A DNA stretch of 64,000 nt from Anastatus disparis (taxonomy: Eukaryota; Arthropoda; Insecta; Hymenoptera; Eupelmidae): contig JAFFSR010000308.1 of the NCBI GenBank assembly GCA_017163975.1, positions 124,001 to 188,000 on the forward strand, given 5' to 3'. The first letter of the stretch is position 1, and the number at the start of each line of letters is the position of its first letter. The position numbers were made by a program, and so were the translations under genes. The notes beneath the pieces are model-generated. The model saw only the letters and a program-made list of their open reading frames with translations. It ran no database searches and was not told the origin of the DNA. This document shows positions 10,143 through 22,454 of the stretch, piece by piece.

Positions 10143-13073
10143 TTATTTTATAAAAGCAGCAGGCGGTATTTTTCCTTCTGTTAGAGCTGCTTGATATGCT
10201 GCATGAGCATTTTCAATGTTCCATTGATTGGCTTCTAAACATTCCAAACTATATTGAATATTCATATTAGTCTGTTGACTTAATGCCATAATCATTTGTT
10301 GCTTCACTTCTTCTGTTATTGGTACTGCACTAGCAGGTGTAGGTACTGTAGAAGGTCCTGGAGTTGGTTGAGTAACTGGAATAACACTATTAAACTGTTT
10401 TTCTTGATTTGGTGTTGGATTATTGATATGCAACTGTTCATTGCTTATACAAAAACCATCTCCTTGTGGAATAATGATAAAAGTTCGATTAAAATGACGT
10501 ATAATTTCTTTGTTATCTTTGTTGTTCAATTCTTTGAATAGTCCTGTTATAACGATGATAATCATCATCATTCCATCCTGAAAATTAAAAACGTGTTTCT
10601 TAATTATATTGTAATCATAGTTCTATAACAAAAAAATGATAAAAAAAATGAAAGAAAATACAGACAGTAACTAAAGGAATATCCATTGTAAAACTAGATA
10701 AATCATGTTTCGTGCGTGGCGTTTCAGATATAAAGGAAACTACTGGCAACCTTCCTTGTTTTAATAATTTTCTTCTCCTGTTAGAATCTGAAACCCTGCT
10801 TAAATTTCGACTTTCTGCCAAGTATTGACTGAACCTAAACCATAATTTCAATTATATATTTTTTGTTTTATCAAATATGTGTTTTCAAAAAGATCAACAA
10901 ATTCAAAAAAACATTTTTTCATGAAAATAAGTTTAATTACAAAACTAAAAGTATTTTTTAAGTCACTTTTAAGTAACTATGATATATAATTATTCACTAC
11001 TATATTTTTATTTAATTTTATAATTATAATTAAAACAAATGATGATTGTTATAAATTTAATTAAGAAAATAAATTCTTAATTTTTGTAAAAATTTAAGTG
11101 CAATAAACTTATGTTTTGGAAGATTGTCAAAATAAATAATATTATACAGATAAGGAGAGTAAATTGTAAGTTAGATATTAAAGAAATATTTACTTGCTAG
11201 AACTTGGAGGAATACTTGTTGTCATACTAAAACATGCATTTTCATGATATGCAACAAGCAGCCCCTGTCGATTATCACTATCAAATAATGTAAAATATTG
11301 CTCCAGAAATCGAGAAGCTACATCTTGAGCTGGTGCATTTGATTGTACAATGTACATTCTTTGTGTAAGTGGCAGTTTAAGCTTTTGATCCTCTACATCA
11401 AATACAATTGGAGGTGGTAAATCTATTCCATCCAATTTTAGAAGTTTAGGAAAAGTTTTTCTTATATCATTGACATAATCCTCTTGTCTATTTTTATATT
11501 TATTACATACAGGATTTCCTTCCAAACGTAATTCGTCTAATTGTAGATTTTTTAATACATTTAAATGGCTCACTTCCCTGATCTGAAATAAAATGTAATG
11601 TATTTAGAATAATTCTAATGTACTGTTGCGTTTGTGAAAATTTAATAATTTTATTTGAATATTATTGCATACTTTATTTTCACCAATGTGAAGTATCCTT
11701 AATTTTGGAAATTTGTCAGCAAGAAAGCCAAGCCTTTCGATTTTTATTAATTTATTAGAATCCAAATTCAATGCTTCCAAGTTCGGAATATGTTCTTGAA
11801 CAATATCTAATACTGCTCTTAACATATCAGGTCGAGCTAATGGACACCAATAATCAGCAGCAAGATCTAGAATAAAAAAAAAGTTATTGCAATTCTGCTA
11901 ATATGAGCAATTATGATTAAAATAATAATTTATTTCATAAAAAAATTTTATATTTACCAGGATCGTGATGAAATTTTGATAAATTCAAAGCATTTGTTGC
12001 TTGCATGTATCTCTTTTCCATAGCTTGTTTTAATCTCTCCTTGAGTACATTACTGATTTCAATACGAGGTTCATAACATGGAGAAACGTTAACTTGCATT
12101 TTGTGACCATCACTTGCTGTGAATCTGTTATTACAATCAGCTAATTTTGCAGCAATTTGATGATCTTCGACATAGAAAATTACTTTGTTTTCAAATATTT
12201 TATACTGGAAAATAAAGAGATATTGGATATACTTATATCTTGTATTTTATAAAATTATATTGAAAAATGTATAATAATTAATACATACCATAATTGGCGT
12301 AAAAACTAAGGGACCTGTGTAGCTAAGTAAATTTCCAAGAATAAATTCTTTTGTATACTTTTGTCCATGTGGAATCTGAAAAAAGTTTCGATATTAGATT
12401 ATTTCTTTAAATATTTGGAATTATTTACAATTATAATCATAAAATTGAAGAATTAAAATACTCACATGAACTCTATACCAATTTGACTCTTTAGGTCTTG
12501 GACGACCATCTCTTATATTTCTTTGAGGTAATGGACTATCATTTCTTCCTCTAATGAAACCTTTACCTCTACCTCTGTGAACTATTTGTCGACTATTGTT
12601 ATTAGAGCCAGATGACATTAATACATCATCATCTAACTGTTGTTTTATGAGAGTATTTTTTCTCATTCGATCTGGTTTATAATTTTGTTTTTTAAAAGAA
12701 ACACGAGGTTTATTATTTCTAAACTTTGTTGATTGATTACCCATATTATTATTTGGTCGACCTACTCTGTCATCATGACCTGTTAAGACAAAATTTCATT
12801 GTTAAAATAGAAAAAGCAAAGAAAATAAAATTATTATGCCTATATTTGTGAAAATTAATAAAAACTTATCATAATAGTTAATTAAACGTACGATAAAAAA
12901 AATTTTCTAATCAAAATTCACTGTTACATTCAAGACAAGGTTATGAACAAAGAAAAGAGTTACACTTAAAATGAAAATAAATAATTAACAAACTTACCAA
13001 AATAATGTTTTTCTTCAGGATAAGCTGCACGTCCACGTCCTCCCCAAAAAGACTTGTTGGATTTTTTAGGCAT
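10143..13073 (-). CDS. NXF1: Nuclear RNA export factor 1 (NXF1/TAP, Drosophila small bristles), complete, 8 exons
   Basis: Main bulk mRNA export receptor. It pairs with NXT1/p15 and carries mRNPs through nuclear pores. Exons on the minus strand: 12998-13073, 12466-12779, 12289-12375, 11958-12204, 11673-11866, 11194-11582, 10666-10834, 10143-10577. All introns are GT-AG and the frame closes at 636 aa plus stop, near the family's usual 620-670. In order: a basic RG-rich N-terminus (about 1-120), an RRM (about 125-209), leucine-rich repeats (about 213-360; LEALNLDSNKL, LRLEGNPVC), an NTF2-like domain (about 390-545; ASRFLEQYFTLFD, LLKQGRLPVVSF) and a UBA-like TAP-C domain (581-636; LEANQWNIENA, ending in PPAAFIK). 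The start ATG gives MPKKSNKSFWGGRGR. The exon 7 donor (GTCTGT) is weak but gives the only conserved join (PLVT to DGMMM). Looks functional. Confidence 0.95.
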
Positions 13074-13930
13074 TCTGTAATTCACTTTAATATACGCAAG
13101 AGCGTAAACGATGAAATTGATCACTGACTACAGTTCTGCAAAACAGCAATTGAGGATTTAAGTTAAAACCATAGATTCATTATAAATAGAAAAGCAATCG
13201 TAAAAGAGATTCCATATCTCATATACTGTATAAAATGGAAAGAACAATTTTACAATGTAGATTTTCTTTAACAACGCAAGTCCAACTAGAAAAGTATAAA
13301 GGCGCGACCATACAAATTACGCGAGTTTCGTGAAGTGCACAAGATCATATAAATAAAAATAAATATAAACTACATACTAATCAATAAAATTTTCAATGCT
13401 CATTTCATTCATGCATTTTAATAATTTGCTCTTTTATAATTTTTTTAGTTATATTGTCAACAAATTATGATTGTAAAAATTGTATCTTTATGCAATTACT
13501 CATAAATCGTAACATTTTACTGCACGCTCTATATTTTGGAATATATTTGCTTGTTTTGTAGGATGTTTTTATTGAAAATTATATTTAATAATTATTTTTA
13601 TTATAAATTAAGCTTTGATAGTTTCTAATCTGAATGTTTCATGTTCCACAATCTTTCCTAAATGTAAAATGAGTGAAGCATTCCTTTTGTCGAGGCTTGC
13701 GCATGCGCGTCTCAATTGGAATTCCAAATGGACAGATGGTGGGAGAAATATAATGTTAACGAATGTATACCACTATCTATCCATTTAAAATAACAATTTC
13801 AAATGGATAGATAGTTATATAAACCTGTTTAATCCTATAATATTTTCATTATCAAAAGGTGATCAAAATGTAATTATCTTCGAAAAGGACAATTTGAAAA
13901 AACAAAACACATGAATATATAAGGTAAACT
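13074..13930. other. Upstream region of NXF1 with hairpins and an NRF1-like palindrome
   Basis: This is the presumed NXF1 5'UTR/promoter region followed by repeat debris. GCGCATGCGC near 13699 is an exact NRF1-like palindrome, and the adjoining sequence (GGACAGATGGTGGGAGAAA) resembles 39650-39670. A strong hairpin lies at about 13772-13824: CTATCTATCCATTT pairs with AAATGGATAGATAG. No coding sequence can be supported. Confidence 0.4.
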
Positions 13931-13934
13931 AACT

Positions 13935-14230
13935 ATAGGAGAGGCTGATCTAATCTCTGGATCACGGATTTACTTTAGAATAAGTCTCCAAATGTCAAAA
14001 TATGGGAAAACTCAGAATTTTATAGTGCTCAATATTTCCTTGATTACCAGCAATTAAAGAATGTTACAGGAAAATATACTAGGTTTTTTTAAACACTTAT
14101 AGCTATTTAGTATCAAACTTTTGAATGCAAGCTGAGCACGAATCCTTTCGAAATAGCACTTACAGTATATCAAAATATTATTTTTTTCAAAACTATAACG
14201 GAATAATAGTGGACCTAAATTCCCTTTTTA
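13935..14230 (+). repeat. Dispersed repeat B, copy 2
   Basis: This stretch aligns with 2276-2585 in the same orientation. Shared landmarks are GGAGAGGCTGATC, CTCAATATTTCCTT, CAGCAATTAAAGAA and AATAGCACTTACAGTATATC. It is non-coding, and divergence suggests an old insertion. Confidence 0.6.
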
Positions 14231-14249
14231 AAATAGTATTTTTCGATAC

Positions 14250-14440
14250 AAGGGTCCCATGAGTTATTTTCGAGCACGGCGCTAAGCGTTCGAGCGTAGT
14301 GAGAGCGCTGACGCCGTGCCAGGAAATGGCACATAAGACACGCGTATCGAACACTATTTTCTAGTACGTGTGTGGTAAATCCGCCACACGAAATCTATAC
14401 CCTTAAAAAGCAATACTAAACAAAAACTACGCACTCCACG
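14250..14440. other. Locally GC-rich palindromic patch
   Basis: An island of higher GC contains GAGCACGGCGCTAAGCG and GAGCGTAGTGAGAGCGC, followed by GACGCCGTGCC. GGCGC/GCGCT and GCACGGCG/CGCCGTGC can pair. The 13-mer CGAGCGTAGTGAG also occurs in reverse complement near 46850 inside another repeat. It is probably the hairpin end of a repeat family; no ORF. Confidence 0.4.
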
Positions 14441-14620
14441 AATAATAATTCAAATAAAAAAACGAAATCTATGTATCAGTAAAACTAAGCATTTCCCAAA
14501 TGATAAATCGAAAAAAAAAGAAACCAAAACAATTTCAAAAATATACTTAGAACGTGAAATTGTATTAAATAATTATTAATACAATATACACAAACTGAAA
14601 AACTTGCTAGTTATTTAGAA

Positions 14621-14703
<83 letters not shown>
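14621..14703 (+). repeat. Compound microsatellite (AC)n then (AT)n
   Basis: About 11 AC dinucleotides run directly into about 30 AT dinucleotides. This is a simple sequence repeat with no gene association visible. Confidence 0.95.
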
Positions 14704-14705
<2 letters not shown>

Positions 14706-15242
14706 AGAATAAGCCGAATGTAAAGCAACTGATTCATCGTTTATTATCTCTCATTCCATTGGTCCGTATACGCGCATGCGCGCTGCCACATTTATATACT
14801 TTACCAACGTGAAATACGTGTACGGAATTCACAAAAATCGTCAACTATACCCTGCCAGAAAATGCAACATAAGACTCGTAACAGGAAGCACTTCAAGCGG
14901 ATTTAGCGCACGCAATACTAGAATATTAATTAATAAAAGAAATTGAAATTCTCTGTAATTTTGAATGGTATTCATCTGACAAATAATTAATTTTTAATAC
15001 GTCTCATTTTTTATTCAAGAGAAATCCGCTCTTGAAGCAAAAAGAACATTCTATTTGAGTGCGCTCTGTTTGAATCAACTTGGAATTAGAAATCTATTCG
15101 TCATTTGCGATGGGTGGTGACGCCATACGGATCCTGGCTAAAGCTGCTTCGATGCCAAAACAGTTCAAAATTCGGCGCCGATGCCGATGCCGAACAAGTC
15201 GCGAAACATATAGTTAAAAAATGTAATTTTTAATATATTTTA

Positions 15243-15580
15243 GCAATTTACTTAAATTTATTGGATGGGTCAAATATGTAGAGGGTAAAAGTGTACTCAA
15301 AGCAAAACATTTAATTTATTGCGTATAACATATACCGATGACAAATGTACAAATCTTTTATTTTTATGTTTGCAATCTAGTAATTTGTTCGGGTGAAATT
15401 AAAGTGCAAATTATAAAAAATGCAAAAGATACAGAAATTCAATGTGTATGCAGTTGCAAAGCTGGATCAAACGGCAAATGCAAAATTCGATGGTTGATTA
15501 AAAACAATATAATTCAGTTTCCTGACAAGGCACACCAATTTAACACGATTCAAATTCATAGTTTTGAAGCCAAAAAATAA
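15243..15580 (+). pseudogene. SWIM zinc-finger protein relic (transposon-associated family)
   Basis: One reading frame gives FIGWVKYVEGKSVLKAKHLI then YCV, hits TAA at 15326-15328, and continues in the same frame to EIQCVCSCKAGSNGKCK. The CxCx(n)C motif with the WVKYVEGxSVLxAxHLIYC lead-in is typical of uncharacterised, multi-copy arthropod SWIM-domain proteins. The final histidine of the SWIM motif is Ile here. The in-frame stop and lost ligand argue that it is dead. The C-terminal third runs into the left arm of an inverted repeat (15497-16197), so the reading frame after CKAGSNGKC is repeat-derived. A slightly GC-richer stretch at 15108-15215 could be an upstream exon. Confidence 0.6.
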
Positions 15581-16197
15581 ATACTGGTATTTTTGTGAGA
15601 GCATATGGAAGGTCACTCTGAATATTTTGTAAAATTATCGAACGAATTACGATTTTACGTGATAAATCGTATAAAAATACAAAATTTTCGAAGATTTATG
15701 GTGATATTTAATTTGACGTATTGAATAATTTTAAAAAATCATAAGAAATTATTTTTTTATTTCATCACGAAGAATTTGAGCCGGTTCAAACTTGCGTGTG
15801 CCTGATAAAAATGTTAAGTTATCTTAAATTTTACCAAAAAAGAACTATACATATTTTCTGCATGCTGCTACTCAACTTTTTGAGGAGGCACACAAGTTTG
15901 ACCCGGCTCAAATTCTTCGTAATGAAGTAAAAAAATAATTTCTTATGATTTTTTTAGATTTATGATTTATCCGATACGTCAAATTAAATATTACCATAAA
16001 TCTTCAAAATTTTTGCATTTTTATACGATTTATCACGTAAAATAGTAACTCGTTCGATAATTTCACAAAATCTTTGGAATGACTTTCTGTATGCTCTCAC
16101 AAAAATACCAGAATTTATTTCTTGGCTTCAAACTATGAATTTAAATCACGTTAGGTTTGTGTGCCTCGTCAAGAAGCTGAGTTATAGTGTTTTTAAC
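15497..16197. repeat. About 700-bp foldback with 300-bp arms
   Basis: The left arm 15497-15815 pairs with the right arm 15885-16197, including AAGAATTTGAGCCGG with CCGGCTCAAATTCTT, ATAAATCGTATAAAAAT with ATTTTTATACGATTTAT, and AGTTTTGAAGCCAA with TTGGCTTCAAACT. Arms are about 85-90% alike by eye. The 70-bp spacer has no ORF. It abuts and invades the SWIM relic. Confidence 0.75.
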
Positions 16198-16880
16198 CCG
16201 TTGTAATCACACCTTCTAAAAATTGCGTATCAGCTGACCCCCGCAAAGAAGTAGATGCCATTTTCAATTTTTTTGATGTATTGATTTAAATCTTGGGCAT
16301 GAAGTTTAAAATTCCATTTTGAACCATTTCTTAGAAGATTCCATTTTAAAACCTTTCTTAGAAACTACATTAACTCAAAAATTGTTTGGGGTCACCTGGA
16401 CCCCGTGTGATCATTACAGATTAATTAACCACTCTAGAGTTAAATTAAAATTTAAAAGTACGGCGGATTTACTCATATATCCACTTGCATTTATTGGATA
16501 TCTATTTAATAAATCTATTTGAATCAAATATATATAAACTTGCGGTAAGTGGATTCGAAGGAAACAGATTTTATGCTTAATTCAAGCAGATCGCTATAAG
16601 GATGTAAAACAAGAAGAATTTCTGCTAGCGGCAAATGGATTCCATTTGCATATAGAGCCGATTTTTGCCATTGCAAGCTTAAATCTTATTTATCTCTATA
16701 TTTAATTATGCTTAATATTTCTATGAAATAAGCATATTATAAATAAAAATAAATGAAAACATAATGCAGGTTATTTGAAATTCAATAAACATAATAATAT
16801 TTATTATTAATATATGAGGATTCTTTGTATTTTTTATTTATTTCTTTTTTTTAATTGTAACTTTCGATATTTCAATGTAC
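16198..16880. other. Intergenic repeat debris
   Basis: No gene can be supported. Two short GC-richer motifs, CAGCTGACCCCC (near 16232) and GGGGTCACCTGGACCCC (near 16389), look like remnants of a terminal-repeat family. The open frame at 16319-16522 spans the second motif and is not convincing. Motifs like GCGGCAAATGGATTCC (near 16630) recur in altered form near 18900-18975. Confidence 0.35.
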
Positions 16881-17025
16881 TCGACGGAAACATATTCTTG
16901 AATGTTCTTTTTCTTTGATTTTAAAATCACGCGATCTGATTGGATGATTTCGTTAATTGTTTCATTTTTATTGGAGAATTTTTAAATCGAAGAAAAAGAA
17001 CACCCAAGAACATGTTTCCGTCGAC
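16881..17025. mobile_element. Short MITE (hairpin) with CGACGGAAACAT ends
   Basis: TCGACGGAAACATATTCTTG at the left pairs with CAAGAACATGTTTCCGTCGA at the right over about 40 bp, including TTCTTTTTCTT/AAGAAAAAGAA. The spacer is about 60 bp. No ORF; target duplication unclear. Confidence 0.6.
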
Positions 17026-17551
17026 CCGTCGACTGTAACTATTAAAAATTTATATTTTTAATAATTTTTATTTGAATAATAATCTTTAGTTCAGATAACG
17101 TTATGTCATTTTTATTAAAAAATAACGTAAATTAAAATTCATATCTGTGTTATTAAACAATTCTTATAGTGTGAATAAGTAAGCTGTTACCGAGAATAAA
17201 CTTCACAAGTTTTTCAGACATTTCGGACAATCATCTAAAATAATATGAACACGTATGTAAATTAAAAATTATTTGTAGAAAAAAATGAATTTTTAACAAT
17301 CATTTAACTCTTATATTAAATATAAAAACATACAATAAAATTATAATAATTCTGTAAATAAAATTGAATGATTTTGAAATATTATCCGTATTAAATGTTT
17401 ATTTTATTTTTGTACAACTGCATACATTTAAAATTTTTACCAGTGTTTTAAATAATTAATATGGAAATAAATTATCAATATACTTACACTAAAAACTAAT
17501 ATACAAACTTATTTATAATTATTCATTTTAAGTAATTTTTGTATAAACATT

Positions 17552-18101
17552 TCATTTCTTTTTAGTGTCAGAACATTTATTCCAATTCCTAAATTGTGAT
17601 TTATCAACAGGCTGACCAAAAGGAACATTGTCTAACTTTATTGTATCTGAAGTAATTCGAGTTTCTATAAATTGAATTAAAAATATTCTTTTTAACTGAT
17701 TATAATGTAATAATTAAAATATTGTTTAATATCTTTACCAAATACTCCTGGAGCCTTTTCAACACACTGAACAACTGTAGTTCGTACTTCGGATTCCACA
17801 TCTTTTGCAAATTGTATCAACTATAATAAATAAAATAAGATAAAATTAATTTTATAATATACAATTTATTATTTATTGCATTACCTCCTTAATAGATTCT
17901 TCATTTTTACAATTTTTATTTTTTTGGAAATTATCATTGATTTGTTGTCTTGTATCTAAAAATTTTAAATAAATTACGTTTTTAACGAAGCTGAAACCAA
18001 TTTAAATTATACATTTTAAAATTATTACATTGTAAAGCATATTCATCCCCTTGAAACGTTTTAAGACGAGTTTTGTGTAATTTCTTGAAGATGCTTAAAA
18101 C
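17552..18101 (-). CDS. LYRM7: LYR motif-containing protein 7 (LYRM7/MZM1), first exon not located
   Basis: Mitochondrial-matrix chaperone that stabilises the Rieske Fe-S protein before its insertion into complex III. Four GT-AG exons on the minus strand keep frame: 18029-18101, 17885-17955, 17739-17820, 17552-17664 (stop TGA 17552-17554). They encode about 112 residues: VLSIFKKLHKTRLKTF (the degenerate LYR helix), ALQYTRQQINDNFQKNK, the EEVRTT-like helix KDVESEVRTTVVQ, then IKLDNVPFGQPVD and a Lys-rich end. Order and spacing match the whole family (about 105-120 aa). The starting Met must lie in a short upstream exon to the right of 18101, joined in phase 0. Weak candidates near 19030 and 19370 cannot be distinguished. 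No single exon is long enough to stand out as an ORF. Confidence 0.85.
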
Positions 18102-19620
18102 CTAAATACGTTATTAATAGGTTAAATATTAATATAATTCTATTAAAAGTTAGAAAAACAAAACCTATGTCATTATTTTTAAAAATATAAAAGTTTATAT
18201 ACTGTATTAAAAAAACATCAATTTTTAGGACGTCCTAATGTCCACTTAAAGTTCTACTTTTCTAAATTCTAATTATACGATTTTTGTATTAAATGATTCA
18301 CAATTTTCATATAGATTCAAAAAGTAACTCAGCTTTGCATTTTTTAAATCCTAAAGAATAATCTAACACTGACAGAAAAGATATCTCGCAGCAAGTGGAT
18401 GACTCCTTATTGATATGATCATTTAGATGGAAAAATAAATTTCTTAGATGCAAGTAACTAAATGTTTAAATTAAAATCGCGAGGTTGTTGCTTCACACAT
18501 CAAAGTGTCTTTCATCAATAATAAATCCACTTGGTGGAAGTGGATTTATTATTGATTGAAAATCCAATATACTATTCTCTTATAATGAAAGTGAACAACT
18601 TTTAATGTTGATTCTGCTTGTTTATATCATTTCATTTTTATATTATATTTTGTTCTTTATTATTGATTTTCCTTTAACTATATATAAAGCAGTATAAAGA
18701 AATCGTGTAATATTCTTTTCAGGAGAATATATTCTAAGATTAAAAAATTATAAATCAACCTCATGTGAAATAGATATCCTTTATAGGAAAGTATATTTTA
18801 TATTCTATTGAAAAGAAATTAGTTTGTATTTTCAAAGGGATAGTTATTTCAATCAGATATATTATATGCTTGCCTCTAGTGGATATGAATGAAAAAAAAT
18901 TTATGTTATCTTCAAGAGGATTTCCGCTAGGACATAAAATAAGAATATTTCCACTAGAACCAAGTGGATTCCGTTTGCCTCTAGATAACATTTCTGTCAG
19001 TGAATAATACATGATTAAGAATTGCAATACATACATATTTTTGAAACAGCAAACATCGATTAATAAGGAATTAATTTAGATTTCCATCAATCGGCTTGAT
19101 TTATTACTAGAGTTTAAACTGTAACCGACTGATACAAATCATAGTTAATGACTTCGGTATCAATCGGTTATAGTCGTAAACTAATAAGAAGATTCAAATT
19201 GATTGATACCGATGTAAATTTATTCGTTATTGATCAATCTACATTGGTGTTTACCGTTTTGAGAACCCATATAAAAACCGATATATTTTGTAATTTGGAT
19301 AAATCAGTTTTTATTAAGCATTTCCGGTAAGATATATAAATGTGAATTTTCGGTCTCGAAATTTTTAATTTTACCATCTACTTTGATACTTTTTAATACA
19401 TTTTTATTAACTCCATACAGAAATAAAAAAAAAATACTTTAATTAATTTATAGAGATAAATTATAGAAAAAATTAATTGACAAATTAGTCCAGTCATTGG
19501 AGGCAAAAATAGGGTATAACCTGGAAATTCTTTCGGTTAGCACCGATTTTCATAAAACTTTAGGATTAATCTTATATTACCCTACAGATCAAAAGTTATA
19601 TATCGGCGAGGTGCGCTTTT
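18102..19620. other. Upstream of LYRM7: AT-rich, hairpin and repeat debris
   Basis: A near-perfect hairpin lies at about 18516-18560 (AATAATAAATCCACTT and AAGTGGATTTATTATT around GGTGG). Fragments containing AAGTGGATTCC and ATCGGTTATAGTC-type words are scattered to 19330. No coding exon can be supported, but the missing first exon of LYRM7 should be in this stretch or beyond it. Confidence 0.4.
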
Positions 19621-19624
19621 TGCT

Positions 19625-20085
19625 TTGAAGGGGTAAAAACTACCCTTAAAGTTGAAAAATAGTAAAAATGCCGATTTACGCTTATAAATAATTAAAATAA
19701 TCTTGGAATGTCTAAAATAAGTATTGTTTAATATTGTGGAACATAATTAATGATATTAACCATTTTTACAACCCTTAAAAACCACTCCTTTGACTTAATA
19801 AAAAGAGCATATATAGTTTTTAACATTAAAAATATTTTTATGATACAATTATGGAAAAATATTAACGTTTTAAGTTTATAATATAATTTTTAATTTATTA
19901 CATTATTTCAACCCTTAAAAACTACCCCTTATGATGAAAAATAGAAAAAAATAATTTTGAACATGTAAATTATTTTGTAATGACATATTTATATTAAATT
20001 AGACATTTTTTCACAGTTTATAATGATTTTTATTTTATTGTAACATTTCAACCCTTGAAAACAACCCTTGATGATAAAATGCCAA
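19625..20085 (+). repeat. Degenerate tandem repeat, period about 140 bp
   Basis: A motif like CAACCCTTAAAAACTACCCC starts at about 19633, 19769, 19909 and 20049. That is a spacing of about 137, 140 and 140 bp. Each is followed by a GATGAAAAATAG-like word. Between the motifs sequence similarity is weak, so the array is old. Non-coding. Confidence 0.55.
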
Positions 20086-21150
20086 AAAAACGAGTCTTTA
20101 GTACTTTTAATAATTTAATAACTTTTATTCTATTAATAATATATTTTTTATGTCTTATTGTAGAATTTAGAATATATTTAAGTATTTTACATTTAAAAAT
20201 GACTATTTATGGTTAAAATTATAAAACTATCATAACTTAAAAAAATATATATATATATGTGTGTGTCCACTTACAAAATATACATATAGGAACTGAAAAG
20301 AATAGAAGCTATATACCGTACAGACTCAAAGAAGCTGTAAAATATTTATATGTATGTATCTAAAATACTAGAAAATAAACGAATTTATGCGCTCCGAAAA
20401 TTTTACCGAAAAAGTACAATTGGTTTTTTTATGATAACTCCGCTAATTTTTAAGCTTTTTAATTGCTCCAAAATGGATTTTGTAGGTAATTGTATCATCT
20501 TTAAGTCATGTAAAAATCAATTTTTAAAAAGTTTTATTTTTTGAGATTTTTTAGTTTGAAGGGCCAAAAATAGGTGGTACTTGGCTCTGATTACAGAATT
20601 CTAACACTAATATCTCAGTTGATTTTTATCGGACAAAAATAAAAAAAAAGCAAAATATTCATGAAAAAAAAAGCTATGGTTTTTAACTTCAGTACTTTTT
20701 ACGTACATCTGTTAATTATTGAGATATTTTAATAAAAGGATGAATTTTTGAAAAATAAAAAAAAATTTTTTTTTATATAAACTTGATTTTTTTAAAAATA
20801 AGCATCCTAAATTGCTGAAACTTCTAGAACACATAGTTGGTACCTAAATAAGATAAACCCTAAAAGGATTTCTTTATATTTCAAAACCTGTCTTAATGAC
20901 AGTGGTTTTAATATTGAAATTTTATTGTCAAACTATATAAAATAATTTTATTTTCCTTGTAATTTTTATCCTCCTTTAATTTTTATACTATTAACTTTAA
21001 ACAAAATTGATTTAAAAAGTAATTTCAATGCCTTCAAAAAATATTATATACATTTTCCTCAAAAAGTATGCCATTTTTCTGTTATTTAACGTTGAATATT
21101 GCTCTTAAAGTTTCAAGCGTAACAGTATTAATATTCAATAATTTATAATT
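20086..21150. other. AT-rich intergenic DNA
   Basis: A short AT dinucleotide run followed by GTGTGTG lies near 20245. The plus frame at 20350-20544 shows no family resemblance. I see no gene or clear element boundary. Confidence 0.4.
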
Positions 21151-21151
21151 C

Positions 21152-22199
21152 CCCTGTTAAAAATGATTCCGGGAAAATCACATTCCACGGATTTTCAGTC
21201 TGATTACTTGGATTTTAGGTGATTTACTGGATTTTCAGGGTGAAAATCAGGTGATCTAATTTTCAGGTGAAATCAGTTATTTAAGGATTTTCAGTCTGAA
21301 TTACTTGGATTTTCTAGTGAAAATCCCTCTGTTAGTCTGAAAATCCACCTGATTTTCATAGTGAAATCCACTGATTTCTATGAAATCCACTCTATCTAGT
21401 GTAATCCACCTGATTTTCATAGTGAATCCACGATCAGTCGAAATCCACCGTTTTCAGTCTGAAATCACCCGTTCTAGTGAATCCACCCAGTCTGAAATCC
21501 AGTGTGGTATATTTAAGCATTCAAAAAATATTTTTATCTTAATTTATTTTGTTTTCATGCAACCCAAATATCCGCATTAATACAATAGCGTCGTCGTTTT
21601 GACAAAAACTTTGTTTATAGCTCTAAGTCTTTTATTCTTTCATGCGCGGCCATAAGAAAGTCAATACATAAAGCGTGTAGCCCCCTGTGGTATATTGAAT
21701 ATGATATACCTGATATTATTTTAACCGTTAGGGATGCTCCCTTTCTACCTTTGACTTTCTTATGCAGCGAACGCGCACGAAATAAGACTTTAAGCTTATA
21801 AACTAACAGTAATTGTCAAAACGACGTCTTCCCCTACTTTCACGTTCTATTCTATTAGTGAACAGAGATATTTTTTGTTGCAATGAAAACATAATAAATT
21901 TAATTTTATAAAAATATTTTTTTGATTGCTAAAATATCCATCAGGTGATTTTCACTATGATAGTGACCATGAAATTACAGACTAACTATTCACTAGAATC
22001 AGGTGTATAGACTCAAACGTGTATTTCACTATGAAATCCAAGTAATCAGACTGAAAATCCTTAAATTCCAACCTGATTTTCACCCTGAAAATCTACCGAA
22101 TTCCACCCTGATTTCACCCGAAAATCCAGTAAATCACCCGAACCTAATCAACTGAAATCACGATTCCCTGATTTTCCACAAATCACACTTTTAACAGGG
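21152..22199. mobile_element. Short-word TIR element W1 (word GATTTTCA / TGAAAATC)
   Basis: The left end is CCCTGTTAAAAATG and the right end CACTTTTAACAGGG. Inside each terminus is a 250-350-bp zone made of alternating forward and reverse copies of the same short word. Examples are CTGATTTTCATAGTGAAATC, GGATTTTCAGTCTGAATTAC and CTGAAAATCC, with small spacers. The two zones are mutually inverted. The centre (about 21500-21930) is ordinary AT-rich DNA with its own weak inverted pair around 21640/21770. No transposase. The right-flank target duplication is unclear (at most TC). Confidence 0.65.
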
Positions 22200-22454
22200 T
22201 CGTTATGTATTGTATATAAAATAATGATTAAAGATGGAATCGTTTTGTTTTTTTACAAGCTTTATTTTTGTTTCTTATGAGTTTTTTGATAAAATTAAAA
22301 CTTTTCAAGTTATTTCATGAAAAACCGTCAGAAAACATGCTTTTTTACACTAAAAATCTATGTTTTCAATCACCTATAATTCGAAAAGTATTCATTTAAC
22401 AAAAAAACTCATTAAAAACTTTTTGCTTTAAATTGATTTTTACATCGAATTATA

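Noticed and set aside
10296..10541. Plus-strand 81-codon frame
   Set aside because: It is the antisense of the last NXF1 exon.
14773..14790. GCGCATGCGC palindrome as an NRF1-driven promoter
   Set aside because: No gene follows within reach on either strand, and the same motif occurs in repeat debris near 13699.
16389..16405. GGGGTCACCTGGACCCC as a regulatory palindrome
   Set aside because: Isolated motif; more likely debris of a repeat terminus, and nothing nearby suggests a promoter.
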